A stretch of 64,000 nucleotides of DNA from Saksenaea vasiformis B4078 (taxonomy: Eukaryota; Mucoromycota; Mucoromycetes; Mucorales; Saksenaeaceae), in the NCBI GenBank assembly GCA_000697055.1, contig JNDT01001970.1, positions 95,556-159,555 of the forward strand, written 5' to 3'. The notes under the pieces are model-generated. The model was not told the DNA's origin, did no database searches, and saw only the letters and a list, made by a program, of their open reading frames with translations. The position numbers and the translations under genes are program-made. Below, piece by piece: positions 1 to 12,454 of the stretch (the stretch's first letter is position 1; each line of letters begins with the position of its first letter).

Positions 1-476
1 AAAGTGATAGGAGTGAGTTCCTACGCGTCTTCAGTGCGTACAAGAATAGTACCTTGTTGATAAACGAAGCCGAGACATCCTCGTTTAATTCCTTGAGTAG
101 TTCAACCACAGCTTCAGCCTTGGAACGGCCTACGCTGGTCGGAGCAAGGAAAAAGTTGGTGCTAATATCCTTCTCCTCGACTACTGCGCCGTCTGCCACT
201 GTAACACTGCCCACGCCTTCAAATAAGAGTGTTTCAATATATATGCATAAGAGAACATGGTTATGTACCTGGAAGTATAAGGTTTTTCAATACTTCGCAT
301 CCTGTCGATGTGGCATTCAAAAGGCATATATTCGCATGTTCCAGAGCACTTTGTCCAGTCGCAGCCCACAAACTGCATAAAATATACATGGTCAGCTATT
401 AAACGTGCATTTTGTCCAGTAGATTGTACCGTAGCTGTCGATCGTATTTTTGTGTCTTCAAGTCGTTTGAGGGCAT
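1..476 (-). CDS. ULA1: NEDD8-activating enzyme E1 regulatory subunit (NAE1/ULA1/APP-BP1), N-terminal part
   Basis: This is the N-terminal part of the regulatory subunit of the heterodimeric E1 that adenylates NEDD8/Rub1 for cullin neddylation. The gene reads leftward and runs off the window edge. The start ATG is at 476-474, followed at once by the family hallmark KYDRQLR, which continues after the first intron into [13 protein letters not shown]. Further exons give [19 protein letters not shown], then a ThiF/E1-like Rossmann segment ([31 protein letters not shown]) and [13 protein letters not shown]. Introns lie near 361-420, 216-270 and 20-51; the last is only about 32 nt and is the least certain. 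The C-terminal two thirds are missing because of the window border, not through decay. The gene is divergent from the SCY1-like gene, with 127 bp between the start codons. Family assignment is confident; splice borders are read by eye. Confidence 0.85.
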
Positions 477-603
477 AGTTGGAGTCGACATTGGGAATGG
501 CGAAAGAAAAGGTGTGTTGTACAAAAGTGGGTCGCCGCCGTCACAAAAGGTAACTGGACAAGCGAGGAGAACGTGGCAGATTGTCCGATCGCTTTGCCCA
601 TCC
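477..603. promoter_or_regulatory. Short shared upstream region between NAE1/ULA1 and the SCY1-like gene
   Basis: These 127 bp separate two divergent start codons, so they must hold both promoters and 5' leaders unless one leader extends into the other gene. No defined TATA box or regulatory motif could be recognised. The bidirectional role is inferred from gene layout only. Confidence 0.4.
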
Positions 604-3600
604 ATGGCATTCTTCTCTGGCTTTGTAAAGAGCGGCCTCTCATTACTAGGAAAAGATTCCTCAGCATTCCCTTATTCTCTCGGAGACAAAGTAGAATGGT
701 TCGATGACTGTTCTATTTGGTCTCTGCATCAGGGTACGAAGAAGGTAATGGTCGAAGATGCCTCGTCAAGGCAGGCGACAGTACTGAACCATGGTGATGA
801 CAGGAGGATGGATCCCACGTCTCTATCTTCGTCTTTGATTGCGTGAAGAACAGAGACAGAGCACAACTCGCTCGTAACGCCTTTCGCCGTCTTCGAACCA
901 TGCGACATCCCGACCTTTTACGCTACATCGATGGCGTGGAGGTAACTTTCTTTATGCAGCAGCACAAAGCAGTTAAATGATACTATTCTGCCAATGCAGA
1001 ACGAGCAGGCAATTATGTTCGTTACTGACCCTGTAGAGCCATTATCCAACCAGCTCAATCAGGATCCTGATAAAAACTTGATCCTATGGGGTCTTTATAA
1101 AGTGGCGGTAAGACCGCATTCGTGTTGGATAATCAAAGACTTATTCAGAAATAGAATGCGATCAAATTTATAAACAACGATTGTAGCATGGTACATGGTA
1201 ATGTACGAGTGTCATCTATATTTACGAATAAAGCCGGTGAATGGAAATTGGGTGGATTTGAACTGCTGTCATCGATGAAGGAAGAAAGTCCTATTATTTT
1301 GGTATAATACATGCATAAACGAGAAAAGAGAAAAACAACAACTGATTTTAGGTCTAGACATTTGGCGGATTGGTTCCCGATGCTCAGAAATATGCTTCGC
1401 CGGAAGTGAAGAAATCGGGTTGGACGGAGATAAAAAGGTTAGAGATTTTTGTGGCAAGATCCAACAGAGACTGAAAAATCTGGGAAATCTAGTTTACCGA
1501 CAACAGCCGTTGATTCCTATCATCTGGGATGCCTTATTTACGAAGCTTACAATCGCCGATTCGATACCACTGATCAGCTGCTTTCACGTCGAGGGGATAT
1601 CCCGGCTGCTATGCTAGAGGTCTACGAAGGTCTGCTCCGCCCGTCGCCAACAACCAGAATGGACGCCGAAGCGTTTTTGGATGAAGGATTACGGCCAAAG
1701 GGATTCTTTATGCTCGACTTTGTGCAAGTCAACTTGTTTTTGGAAAATATTAGTATCAAGGAGCAGGGTGAAAAAGAAGGATTTTTCAGGTCAGCCTCTA
1801 TCTATTGGTAATCATGTACTTACTGCTTATTTTGTTCAGAAAACTGGATACGCTTATTGACACATTCCCTGGCGAATTTGCGAAATACAAAATCTTGCCC
1901 GAATTAGTAAATGCTTTTGAGTTTGGTTCAGGTAAATCAAGAAGGAGTAGATGATGATGCTTTGATATCTCATATGTCGTTACCTTTCTTTAGGCGGTGC
2001 AAAGGCTTTAAATGCGATTTTGAAAATTGGAGAGCATTTGCCTGAAGATGAATACGAGAAAGCTCTTGTTGGACCTATCGTTCGTATGTTTGCATCACCA
2101 GATCGTGCCACCCGAGTCAGTTTGCTGGAAAATATGTCAAAATTTGTCGATCATATTCCCAACAAAGTCATTTCCAATCAAATCTTTCCCCATGTCGTAA
2201 GTGTTCCTCACAGCTGTATGAAAAAGTTATTCACATCTATGTAGGCAACCGGATTTTCAGATTCAGTCCCTCTTATCCGAGAACATACAATTAAATCCAT
2301 CTTGTTGCTGGTTCCAAAGGTAATCAAAATCTTGGGAAGATTTGTTTGTTCACTATTGTGCCTATCTCACAGTTGACGGATCGAATCATTAATTACGATC
2401 TGCTGAAATATTTGGCAAAACTGCAAATGGACGAAGAGCCGGGAATAAGAACAAATACAACCATCTGTTTAGGGAAGATTTCAAAACATCTTAGTGCAAC
2501 CGTAAGTGCAGATAGCAGATAACTACTGTTGGATTATTTAACCTTGGCAATATAGACCAGGAAAAAAATCTTAGTTCCTGCGTTCACTAGAAGTTTGAGA
2601 GACGGATTCCACCATGCCCGAATAGCTGCATTGATGGCCCTTACAGGTACAACCGATACAATAAAACGTAGCGTCTTATCAAACGATTTCATCTTTAACA
2701 GCAACGGCTGAATACTATGATTCCCAAGAATGCGCAACCCGAATTGTTCCCTGTATTTCTGTCGTTTTGATTGATAAAGAAAAGTAAACTGAGAACCCGA
2801 GCCATGTACCTTCCTAACTCTACTCTAGATCTGTCCGTACCCAAGCATTTAAGGCGATGGCTACATTTATCAATCGATTACAAGACTTTGCAGACGAGAT
2901 GGTACGTAATAATAGCAACGAAAGCGACCCCTGTTTAATAACTAAATCCGCACGGATTAGCCTGAAACGGCTATAAAAGAACAGCCGGCAGCATCATCGG
3001 CGAATCAAGCTGAAGCGTCGGCAAGTTCTTCCGCTGCAATGGCTGTGGCAGGTGCCTTTGGTGGAGCAACCAAAGGCTTAGCAGGCTGGGCTGTATCATC
3101 GATCAATGCCAGAGTAAGACAGGATTATCATCGGTTTTATTGGATCAATAGCTCATGCGCTTTGAACAGTTTGCCTCTCCCAGCGGCGAGATGGATAACT
3201 CCCTAAAATCACCGGAAGAAAAGGATAAATCGGGCTTTGATACACCTAACCGATCATCTACACCTTCCGCACGCCTAACACAGGCATTTGAGTATACCGA
3301 GACCGGAGATGTGGGTGACGGTTGGGATAACGAACCGTCGAGTTCTCTAGGCTTTGACGATAATGACGGTTGGGGTAAGCAATTCCCTCTATGCGAGACA
3401 TGCCGTCTGATTCGCTGTTTTGTAGAACCATTCGAGAGTACTGTAAAAGAGGAGCCGGAACCTATTACTTCCATTATACCATCTGCAAATGCTGCAACTC
3501 GGGTGTCGTCTTTTGCTACCACTGATCTTTCAGCAAATGCAACCAAAGCTGCAGGATCCATGAAATTGGGACACAAAACAAATTCGCTATGTAAGACGAG

Positions 3601-3874
3601 ATAGGTGCAACTACTACTTGATAGACTGACCTGTTTTCGAAGTGGATGAATTCGAAGATAACAGCCAGGGCTCATCGCTACAGCCAAAAAATGGCTCACC
3701 CGTTGCAAAAGAGGACAGAAAGGCAGAACTTGAACGTCGTCGAGAAGAACGACGGCAGGTAAAAGAAAACACGGTGATTTGAAGATTGGTCGATACTCAT
3801 TTTCTTCGTAGCGTATGGCTGAGCTCAGAGAGAAGAAAAAGAGCGGCATTGGTGCGAAAAAAATTGGGTCGTAA
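604..3874 (+). CDS. SCY1-like pseudokinase (SCYL1/Cex1 family)
   Basis: This is an N-terminal kinase-like domain followed by HEAT repeats. Family members (yeast Cex1, animal SCYL1) act in COPI-related Golgi traffic and in tRNA export. The start at 604 gives [14 protein letters not shown], then the family opening [20 protein letters not shown]. The degenerate kinase lobe continues with [47 protein letters not shown] and KLGGFELLS. The usual catalytic HRD and DFG motifs are not seen, as expected for a pseudokinase. [13 protein letters not shown] ends the kinase part. HEAT repeats follow ([48 protein letters not shown]). The tail is low-complexity and Ser/Ala/Asp-rich, ending in a basic GIGAKKIGS. 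There are roughly a dozen short introns. The stop TAA is at 3872-3874. The family is clear; the individual exon ends in the middle are approximate. Confidence 0.87.
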
Positions 3875-4055
3875 TCTCACCCTGAAACTGTTTATTTTTC
3901 TACGTACTATTTCCTGACACAGTCAGACGGCGATTAATATCAGCTATAGAAATGCTGTGTATCTATTTGGTGTATTCCTCAATGAGCCATTTAATATCTT
4001 TCATTCTACAAAAAAAAAGTCCAGTACAAAACGTCATAGTTGTGGCAAGTCAAAT

Positions 4056-7000
4056 TTATTTTGAGGGTATGGTCACACGTTGGTTGATGATTGAATGTGT
4101 TGCTGCCCACTGGACTCCCTCAGCCATACGTTTCCGTATCGTCCTGGGATTCATTATCATGATCATGTAGTCGGAAATTACGTGGTTGGATGATAACTCG
4201 AGTAAAATAGATATCTATAGGTAAGAAGTTATAGAAAACTAGCGTGCATGGAGGTAAAACGTACTTGTTTCAAGGAAGTCTGTAAGGATGTCGTGTTGGG
4301 CCAGTAAGTGAAAATAAACGGTGTACGGATGCCAGGGCAGATAGTGTGTAATGCCTTTGTAAATATGTCCAATCGTTCTTTCTCGTTTAACCAATAATCG
4401 ATACTAACATTCATGTAAGGACGAATCCATTACAAAACCTAAAACTTACTTATCGCTATCATCCGTATCTATGTCCTTCACGTCCGAGAAAGAAAAGATA
4501 ACGGCACCAATTTCGCCCACAGCCTATATCAGTCGTGTTAGAATCTTGCTATTGACACAATTCGGTCGGTTTACCTGTGCATAAACACAATCTCCGGGTG
4601 CCACGGATCGAACTGTTATATTACATATATCATAGTGTTCTACTCGCCGAGAAAATTCGCTATCAAGCCCAAACTTTTTGTCAAACCACATGGCGGATGA
4701 TTCTCGCTTATCCGCAACTTGGATCCACAATTGCCAGGTTGATTTTGTACTCTTGTCATCTCTCAGTGACTCAAATTCAGCCATCTTTCCTTTGATAAGT
4801 GGATACACCATTTCCGCAAAATTCTCTGTTTTCCAGACGGATTCTTGTTGATCCTCCGGCGACTAATACTTGTGTGTAAGAACGCATCCACAGAGAACAT
4901 GTAACTACCTCACAGCACGCTCGTAAGCTCCTGAGCTCTGACTGCACTGCGTCGCGAGCTTTCTGGTCTGCATCTTTTTCAGCACATGCGATGTGAGCAG
5001 GAACACACCCATTCGTCACACGCTGATGGAAATGCCATAGCTTGTTTTGTTTAACGGCTTGCAAATGCCGCTTTTCAATCCGAAACCGAGCACGTTCCAC
5101 CCATCGTTTGGTCAGCCGGCGTAAATGTCGCATTCGTTGGTGGCACTGAATAGCACTAATTTTGGCTTGTTCTTGAACTGTGGTATCAAGCAGTTCTAGG
5201 AGCCAGCTATCTGATAATTCAGCAAGAGTAGCTTGGAGACGCGATCGCTCCAGTTCTCTTTCCAATCGTTCACGACGCAGTTTCTCTTGATATGCAGTAG
5301 CTTCTGCCTCTTCTCTCCGCCGCCTATCCATCTCAGCTTTCATCAACGCCAGCTTTCTTGCTTCTTCTTGACGTTGCCTCTCCTCTTCCGCCTTTCGTCT
5401 TGCCTCTGCTACTTCTCGCTCGCGTTGTCTTGCAGCCATCTCGTTTTGCAACCGTATCATCTCTTTCAGTTGCTCTTGTCTTTGCTTTTCCGCCTCAGCT
5501 TCCCTACGAGATCTTTCTGCGGCTTCCTTTCTAATCCGAGCTTCTTCTTCGGCTCGTTTTCGTGCAACCTCTTCTGATTCTTTTTGTCGCCGCTTCTGTT
5601 CCTCGATTTCTTCGTTATTCACAGTTAACGGCATCGCGATTGGTGAAGCAAGTAGCGCAGGGGCATCGGGTAGTGCAGCATCCAGATTCTCACCGTTGAT
5701 GATTTCGGCATATGTACGACCATTTTTCTTTTTCTCCACAACCATCGAACGTCGATGTTTCGGGTTGGAAAGGGGTTCTATCAATAGCTTATCAGCACTC
5801 ATCGTTATAATACTGGCTAACTTAACCGATGAAGAAAGGCGCCTTTGTTTCGTAATGCTTTTGACCGAATCGGATGGACAGTTCGCCACGTGACATGTCA
5901 ATAGGTAACCCATAGGTTTCGACTTCTTCTAGTAACTGGTCCGACGTGTCATATGCAAGGATTTGCCGGATATGTTCGACGGACACGCCGCTGTGGTGTT
6001 TGTTGTATGCTGTATTCATTGCTTTTAACGCACCCTTTCGTACTTCAGGGAAATGCCATTCCAACATACAACTCATTAAAAATGGTGTAGATTGATCTCT
6101 AATGAGTTTAAAGAACTTTGAATAGAAATTTTGGCAAGCCTCGATGTTTTGTGGTTTATGGCGGCGAGACGAGGTTTCCATGATTTCGTTGTTGCGTTGC
6201 GCCAATCCATAGAACTGTAGCGCGCGCTGAATATAAGGATGAAAGAAAACATGTGGTGGTAAGGACATCGTTTGTCGAGCAACGTCCTGATCGCGTATGT
6301 GCGTAATGATGTAGTAGGCTCGGAATTCAGCTTCATTCTCGGTCTCGATACCTTCTTCACGTAAATCGTCATAAAACTCCATCAAACTCAACAACACTAA
6401 GTAGAATTAGAAATGTTATCGCAGTATGTCCAGTTACGCTTTGTACCTTTTCGAAGCTGTTCAGTTTCTTGCTGTTCGCTGAATTTTTCCTCCCCCATTT
6501 CACACATTTCGTGGAATGAAAGAATATGAAATCGTGCTATACGTTCATGTACTCTAACAGCAGAAACGCCGCGAATGTTTTGCAGTGTAAAATCCTGTCT
6601 GATAGATCGTGTTCGGTCGCGAACGAAACTGTGACATTTGTCAAGAGGATAAGAGGATAGTACGTCGTTCACGAGATAATTCAATGTTTTCTAAAAGCAA
6701 AGTAAAAAAGGGTTAGACTCTCATTTTTTAAAAACACAGGCAGACTCACCTCAAGGATAGGTGGTGATCTAACGTCGGACGGTAAAGGTTGCTCATTACC
6801 AGCTGCTGATCGTCGATATGCTTTCACCATCCTTTCGGGATCAGCGTTGCCTGCTTCATCCTTTGAATAGTCAGGAAGAGAGGTGTTAGTAATGGAAAGC
6901 ATAATAAGCACGGTTACCATTTCTAAGATGTCCAATCCATGCTGAATTTCACGTTCAACGACTTCGAATTCTGGACACATGGTCTGGCAGGTTCCTCGAA

Positions 7001-7469
7001 AATCGATGGCGTCTTCCAGACGTCTGGGCACATCGGGGTCTGCAATGAGACCTTGTTTGATGGCTCTTTGTCTCTCTGTTACGCGATTGCGTTTGAGCTG
7101 TAGAGCAATTTAACGTGAGCGAACAATGCTGACTACCACAGGAGCATCGACAAAAAAAAAAAAAGAGTGAAGGCTGACCTGTTCGTACAGAGCGCTTTTT
7201 GTTGTTTGGCCAAAGCGTGTGGCACGATCCGCAGGACTCATTGTGCCCTTCCGTGGTGGTGGAAATCCAGGCGATTCTTCCATGAGCTCAGGTTGCGGTC
7301 GTACCCAAGTCTTGTTCTTGTTGAAATTTGACCTGTTGCCTTGACCTCCTCGACCTCCTCCGCGGCCACCTCGTTGAGGTGGTTGGGTCTGCTGATCACT
7401 GAATCGGCCGACGTTGTCGTTGCTACGTTTGTTAAACGAAAAAGCGGATCCTCTTCCACCGATGAACAT
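4056..7469 (-). CDS. SAC3: SAC3/GANP-domain mRNA export factor (TREX-2 scaffold)
   Basis: Sac3 is the scaffold of TREX-2, which couples transcription to mRNA export at the nuclear pore. The start at 7469 (MFIGGRGSAF) follows from the glycine-rich N-terminus with FSFNKR and an RGG tract (7320-7380). The SAC3/GANP domain spans about 5830-7050: GTCQTMCPEFEVVEREIQ, YLVNDVLSSYPLDKCHSF, VRDRTRSIRQDFTLQNI, NEAEFRAYYII, and an FPEVRKGALKAMNTAY helix. Downstream is a long charged Glu/Arg coiled coil (about 5230-5590), then a helix that could serve as the Sus1/Cdc31-binding segment (about 5050-5230). The C-terminal exons (4524-4811, 4448-4523, 4270-4400) end in one that stops with TAA at 4058-4056. The length of about 1,000 residues fits the family. 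The TREX-2 role is family knowledge; the borders of the last two introns are inferred. Confidence 0.88.
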
Positions 7470-8840
7470 GACGGTGGAAAGACGAGTATAAACACCAACG
7501 CAAGCTCGTCCGGTGCACACTTTATCCGTTTAAACACCGCGCATAAAACCTGGTTGCGATGCCAAACCTGCGAAATTTTCTTTGTTGCAAAGCCGCACTA
7601 ACCGTACAATTGACAGCCTTATCTAACATGTAAATGTGATTATTTATTCTTTCGTTCTAGATAACCATAAGTACATTTATTTACAGAAATTCCTGAAAAC
7701 TGCTAAATTTGGGATCTACTCTAGCGTAAAAAGGACCTACTGTTGTGTTGATACTTCAAATCTTTTAAACAAGGAAGTAAATTTACAGAAAGTTGTTCTG
7801 CATTAGTTAACGCTTCATCATTGTACAATGACTCCAGGAAGAGAATAGCGTTCACAGTGTCTCTCCACCCGAAGCGACAAATATGAAACTTGAATTAGCT
7901 ACGCAACAGATGAGATGTGTCATAACAATAATAGGAAGCCGCGTCGTGAAACTATATAAGTAGAAGATGAAGGGAAGAAGATTGGCTAAGAGACTCATGT
8001 CACTGAGCGATAGTACGTGTGTTAATCTGTCCACGACTGTTTGTTGTAATAGAGCGTCAGGCTACTCTCTTTAACGAAACTATTGGTTATAACCACGTCC
8101 TCACCCTTCGTTTTCACCGTTTCTTCTACTGTAACAACACTTTTGCATCCATTGATGAAGTAGACGTTAACAGACCACTGATTGCAATAGGGTAGGTCAT
8201 TGAACCTAGTTTATATTCGGGCTCTGTGGGGAGCACAGGTTTTGCATAGACTATTCCTACCTACCACTTGCATGGAGCGGCACACTAGATACACTTCTTT
8301 GAAATTTATCCCCATGAACAAGAACAATGACTCCTAGATGTCTCATATCCCGTGTTAAAAGGCATATGGTCACTTTGAGACTACTGAGCAAGCGCCCAAT
8401 TTTGTTACTCATTACGGACTGACAGTTATCGCATACATGAGAGACTGATTGACGATAGGCGTTTATCCTCAAACATCGTCGAATGGTGATTTCTCGTGGA
8501 TAAAGACATCACAATGATTCGTGTTACTGAGTGTCCTCTAGCAACAACCAACGATCAGCATGGACTTTGTTGCGATAGAAAATACAGAGGGAGTAGACAT
8601 CAACGGCAGTGAATAATTATTTGCCTCATGTCACTATCCCTCATATAAACATGTATCACACACTACCTGTTGTAGGACGTTTACTTCGAGACATGCTTGC
8701 TTAACTTTTTTTGGACAGTTGACCGATTTATTGAATAAAGGGTTATTTCAAACCAATTCTCTTTGTGGTCGTCCATTCCAATAAGTCTCTATATGCGTTA
8801 TCGAACATTGATAGTTAAAACGCTTCATTTGCTTAACTGA
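7470..8840. other. Non-coding stretch upstream of SAC3
   Basis: The first few hundred bases should hold the SAC3 promoter. No conserved reading frame, tRNA or repeat was recognised in the remainder. It grades into transposon debris near 8850. Confidence 0.4.
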
Positions 8841-8849
8841 AGAAACCAT

Positions 8850-9650
8850 TCGTTCTGTCAATACATCATTGCTCTCAGAGCATGCTTAATGCCACCTTTG
8901 GCTTTTGACCAGAATTCTTCAATGGGGTTCAGAGAAGAAGAGTAATGAAGGAGTTTTAGACATCGAAAGCCATTTTTTAAACAAGCTTCGTCATGACAGA
9001 AGGTTTACAGGATTCTTTCCATGATTTTGTGTCTATTTGAAATTATTCGGCGTTACTTCCACATGAACTCTGCGCTTTTAAGTACGTATTTATACGTTTA
9101 TCCGACGATATGATTTGCGTGCCATATTCTTCCATGCTATGCTTGTGCCGTTGGTAGCTTCCCATTACCTAAGGCAAAAGGTGCGTCATAGACATGGTGT
9201 TACTGTCTCTGCAAATGACGTGACAAGGATAGGGCTCGACTGTCCCGTGTCAGATATAGAGTTCTTTGTCTCATGTAAAAGGCGCATCTGATCGCATCTT
9301 TTTACTTCATGCCAGGGGTGTATGAGAGATAAATCGGACTTATTTCGAGCGCTGCAGAGGCTTGCCCGTGTAGCCAAATGCTTTCATTGTGTGTTGTTCA
9401 TTCAGCAGTTTTTCGCGTTCATAGACTACAACTTTGTTGTTGAACGCCAACGTGTCTACGATTATCAATTGTAGGCTCGTAGTGTTCCTGGTAATAAATG
9501 TTAGAATCCTGTTTATATTTCATCATTCTATTTCGTTTGTATTTACCTAACCAACTGCTCCAAATCTTCACAATTGGTCGAGAGACCGGCATGATGCAAA
9601 ACCACCAGACATACCTTATCGGCGTTTTCTATATAATGAAGCATATCTAA
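8850..9650 (-). pseudogene. Decayed Tc1/mariner-type DDE transposase, interrupted by an insertion
   Basis: On the minus strand, 8891-8932 encode LNPIEEFWSKAKGG. This is the NPIE-FW signature near the C-terminus of Tc1/mariner and IS630-type transposases, followed by IKHALRAMM and an in-frame stop. The preceding residues (NGFRCLKLLHYSSS) match the usual loop before that motif. Further upstream on the same strand, about 9545-9640, the frame HYIENADKVCLVVLHHAGLST resembles the segment around the second catalytic Asp, but the Asp-Asn pair has become His-His. About 500 bp of unrelated sequence separates these two blocks, although they should be nearly adjacent. Stops and frameshifts are frequent. 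Minus-strand sequence to about 10230 may be the eroded N-terminus, but no helix-turn-helix could be confirmed. It is a relic with no intact gene. Confidence 0.62.
9010..9329 (+). repeat. Dispersed repeat, copy 1 (inside transposase relic)
   Basis: About 320 bp resemble the segment at 46120-46370 in the same orientation. Shared blocks include a run around 'cgttacttcca', 'atattcttccatg', 'tagcttcccatt' and 'ttgtctcatgtaaaaggcg', with matching order and spacing. Copy 2 lacks about 70 bp corresponding to roughly 9190-9255. No coding content was recognised. The repeat sits exactly where the transposase relic is split, so it looks like a later insertion. Confidence 0.6.
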
Positions 9651-10229
9651 TAGGTAGCTACAATTCTGGATACTGTCTTATAAACTAATTATTTTCACTC
9701 TGCGTATCGCCACCTAAAGTGGCTCTTTCTGGGTCTTGCCTCTTATATGCAAGGGGTCACTGGCGTTGCAAGAATATGAAACGAAGACACACTCAGTAAG
9801 CGATCGGCTTGTCAACCGACTACACATCAGCTGTAGCAGTCTTGTTCGAGTTTCTTCTGTCTCATTACCCCTTGACTTTCTGGCGTAACCAGCTGCGCCG
9901 TGGCCCTCCTTCGTTTAGAGACCCTATGTACCGTTGGTACTCTTGCAAATAGGAGGCCACGTTTTTTCAAGGTATCCACTGTAGTAAATCAGGGTGTGGA
10001 GAACTTGAGATTGACTTGTCCAACTTGAGAAACTGGAATAATGGTGCGCTTTGTCGGATTCATGCGGACTCGTAGCGTCCATTTTCCTATATATCGTGCG
10101 ATAGATGTTGATCGTGTACCAGGAGGCTCGATTGTGTTTCTTGATCTTTGTCTTGATCGCCGTTCATGAGATAACGCAAGAACCGCATTTATATTTGGTT
10201 TCTGCATGTTTACTGTTAGCTCCATAAAT

Positions 10230-11100
10230 CAGGCAGGGTACGTACCCGCTAGAACGTCCTCACTATCAGATTTCGGTAACTCTACTGGTGGATATCTGGA
10301 AAGTACGTCCTCACCCACACTGCTCTTTCCCGGAAGGTGATGGAGGACATACAAGAGCGAAATGATTCCAGATGTATCGTTATTCACTGGATACTTCTAC
10401 GATTTATGATATGTTGAACGACACGTATGTTCCAACCAGTAAAAGAATTCCAAAGTGACGACATAAAGGTTTTACGTGTGAATAGATCCGCAATTGTGAT
10501 CGTTTGTTGCGCAAGATGAAATCCTTTAAAAAAAAATGCCTGCCAGCCAGTAACAAGTACGGCAGCTCCATTGTTGGTCGATGTATAGAAAGATGAGGAT
10601 GGCTTTCCTTGCTGATCTGCTATAATGAAGCTCCGATGGAGCCAGTGGTGATCTCGGCCCAGAATGTCAACGCGTCCTTTCCAAATACGAAAGATACGTG
10701 GAAAAGACAGTAACGCTGCCGCCGTTTATTGGATATAACGTAAGCAAGGACGAAAACAGGGCGACTTCATGTACACAGTAACGGCTCCGACTTTTGTTAA
10801 CAGCGAGCGAGGCTCAGGTAGCCAATTTCCTTGATGCCCCCTTTTTTATTTTGCCTCGCAAGCCATTGAACGGAGAAGTGTATGACTGCAAGCAGGTGGC
10901 GGCGAAGAAGATACTGTGAAAGTGCGGAAATATAGTGATCGCATAAACGCTGCAAAAAGAAAGTGGTAAATGCTTCTGAAGATATCCGGAGGTAGAGCTT
11001 CAGAGGCTATTACAAAGGAAGTCTTTTGGGAACTGTGGTTTTACAATCTGAACGATATCTGACAATAGCGATAGCACAGCAGCTCTCGTATTAAGACTGG
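10230..11100. other. Degenerate stretch, nothing assignable
   Basis: No open frame with family resemblance was found on either strand. The interval lies between two transposase relics and may include eroded ends of either, but no terminal inverted repeat could be matched. Confidence 0.35.
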
Positions 11101-11109
11101 ATTCAACAA

Positions 11110-12454
11110 CTCTCAACGGTTGCTTATATGTCGGCACATCAGTCAAAGATCTCGCAGAAAGATCTGGCTTTGTGGGCATACCGACCCGTTCAACCTAAAC
11201 AGGATTCCGACGCGGGCAGCGGTTTCACTCATCCTAAAGAGGGAAGTGAATGCTTGGGTATGATTTATCAGGAACTTCAAAACCCACACGGCGAAGAGCC
11301 ACTGCATTCCCAGATCTGGAGAAAGTCTTAGCTGCATGGATTGATGAGGTAGTTAGGGATCAAGTTTTACGTCTTGCAAGTTAAATCTAGATGTAAGCAA
11401 TTTCAAGAAAAGCATAATGGTTTTAATTGTCACAACATGTAAAATGAAGCTGTATCTTATTAGCCTTGATGACGAGTCAGTCAAAACAAGAGTTGCTGAG
11501 ATAAAGAAGAGAATTGAGGAGTATACACCATCCCATGTGTATAATTTGGGACGGGAACTAGATTGTTCTATAGGCAAGTACCTGCAGAAACCAGTTCAAG
11601 ATAGCCTATTGCCGGTCTAAAGCAAAGCAAAAGCGGTTGTCCGCTATACTGATTGCCGATGCTGGGAACTCGCAAAGGTTGCTAGCAATATTCATCGGGA
11701 AGTAGAGAAGCCAATGTGTTTTGAGAAAACGTCAGAAATAGCGTGCGTTAAATTGTGTATTAAGTGCTGAGTTTGTGACATGGATGCGTTTAGGAAAAGA
11801 TAATGGGTTCGAATATTACTGGAACGGAAAGGCCTGAATGGACTCTCTCATTTTTTATAAAATGATGCGGCAATTTGATGCGGAAATAGAAAAGAAGCCC
11901 AAGGGAGAGAGAGTGCAGTTTGCGACCAAGGACAAAAGAAACGACGTGTACAAGATCCATCAGCTGGCTGCCATGCAATACTGTACAGCACGGAGTTGCA
12001 TTTCCACGTCAGTAATTCAAAACTGTTTTCGGGCTACCGGTTTAATGCCCACTTCTTCAAAACAGGGGGAAACAGAGGCAAGAGGTGTAGAAGCGATGGA
12101 TTCTATTTCAGAAAGTCAGCAAGATATCCATGGACACCAATTAGCAGAGAATCGGTAGTGATTGGAGAACAAGATGAGGATTACTCCTGCCACGAAAGTC
12201 TTTCTGAAGAAGAGCTGGTTAATATGGTATCCGAAAACCAGGAAGATCATGAAGATGAAGATGATGGTGCAATGTTTATGGTAGCTGTTGCTAAGCCCAT
12301 AGGAGATCAAAAGGCTCTTGTACAGGAAGTGCATAACATGCTGGACTTGGGGAACCAAATTGGATGGACACCTCGAGTTGTTGATATCGAGGAAGCTCGG
12401 AGAGCTAGGGGCAGTAACGGATACAGAACAGATGAATACTCAAGATTATTTTAG
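11110..12454 (+). pseudogene. Decayed Tigger/pogo-type transposase (CENP-B-like, DDE_1)
   Basis: Fragments in changing frames line up in the order of a Tigger/pogo transposase. SQKDLALWAYR with FNLNRIPTRAAVSLILKR (11150-11250) resembles the CENP-B-type DNA-binding region. LQNPHGEEPLHSQIWRK follows. DESVKTRVAEIKKRIEEY, then a frameshift into TRLFYRQVPAETS (11480-11600), corresponds to the YNADETGLFYR-type block containing the first catalytic Asp, here broken. GLKQSKSGCPLY follows with stops. TSVIQNCFRATGLMP (11998-12050) matches the family's C-terminal NCFR-AG motif. An acidic tail (ELVNMVSENQEDHEDEDDG, 12205-12270) is also typical. At least three frame changes and several stops rule out function. 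No terminal inverted repeats were identified. The call rests on motif order; confidence is good for the class and low for the exact limits. Confidence 0.72.

Noticed and set aside
3145..3849. 234-codon open frame on the minus strand
   Set aside because: It overlaps the C-terminal exons of the SCY1-like gene on the other strand and has no motif; it is a shadow of the real coding frame.
5233..5577. Plus-strand frame rich in Leu/Phe/Ser
   Set aside because: It is the antisense of the Glu/Arg-rich coiled coil of SAC3.
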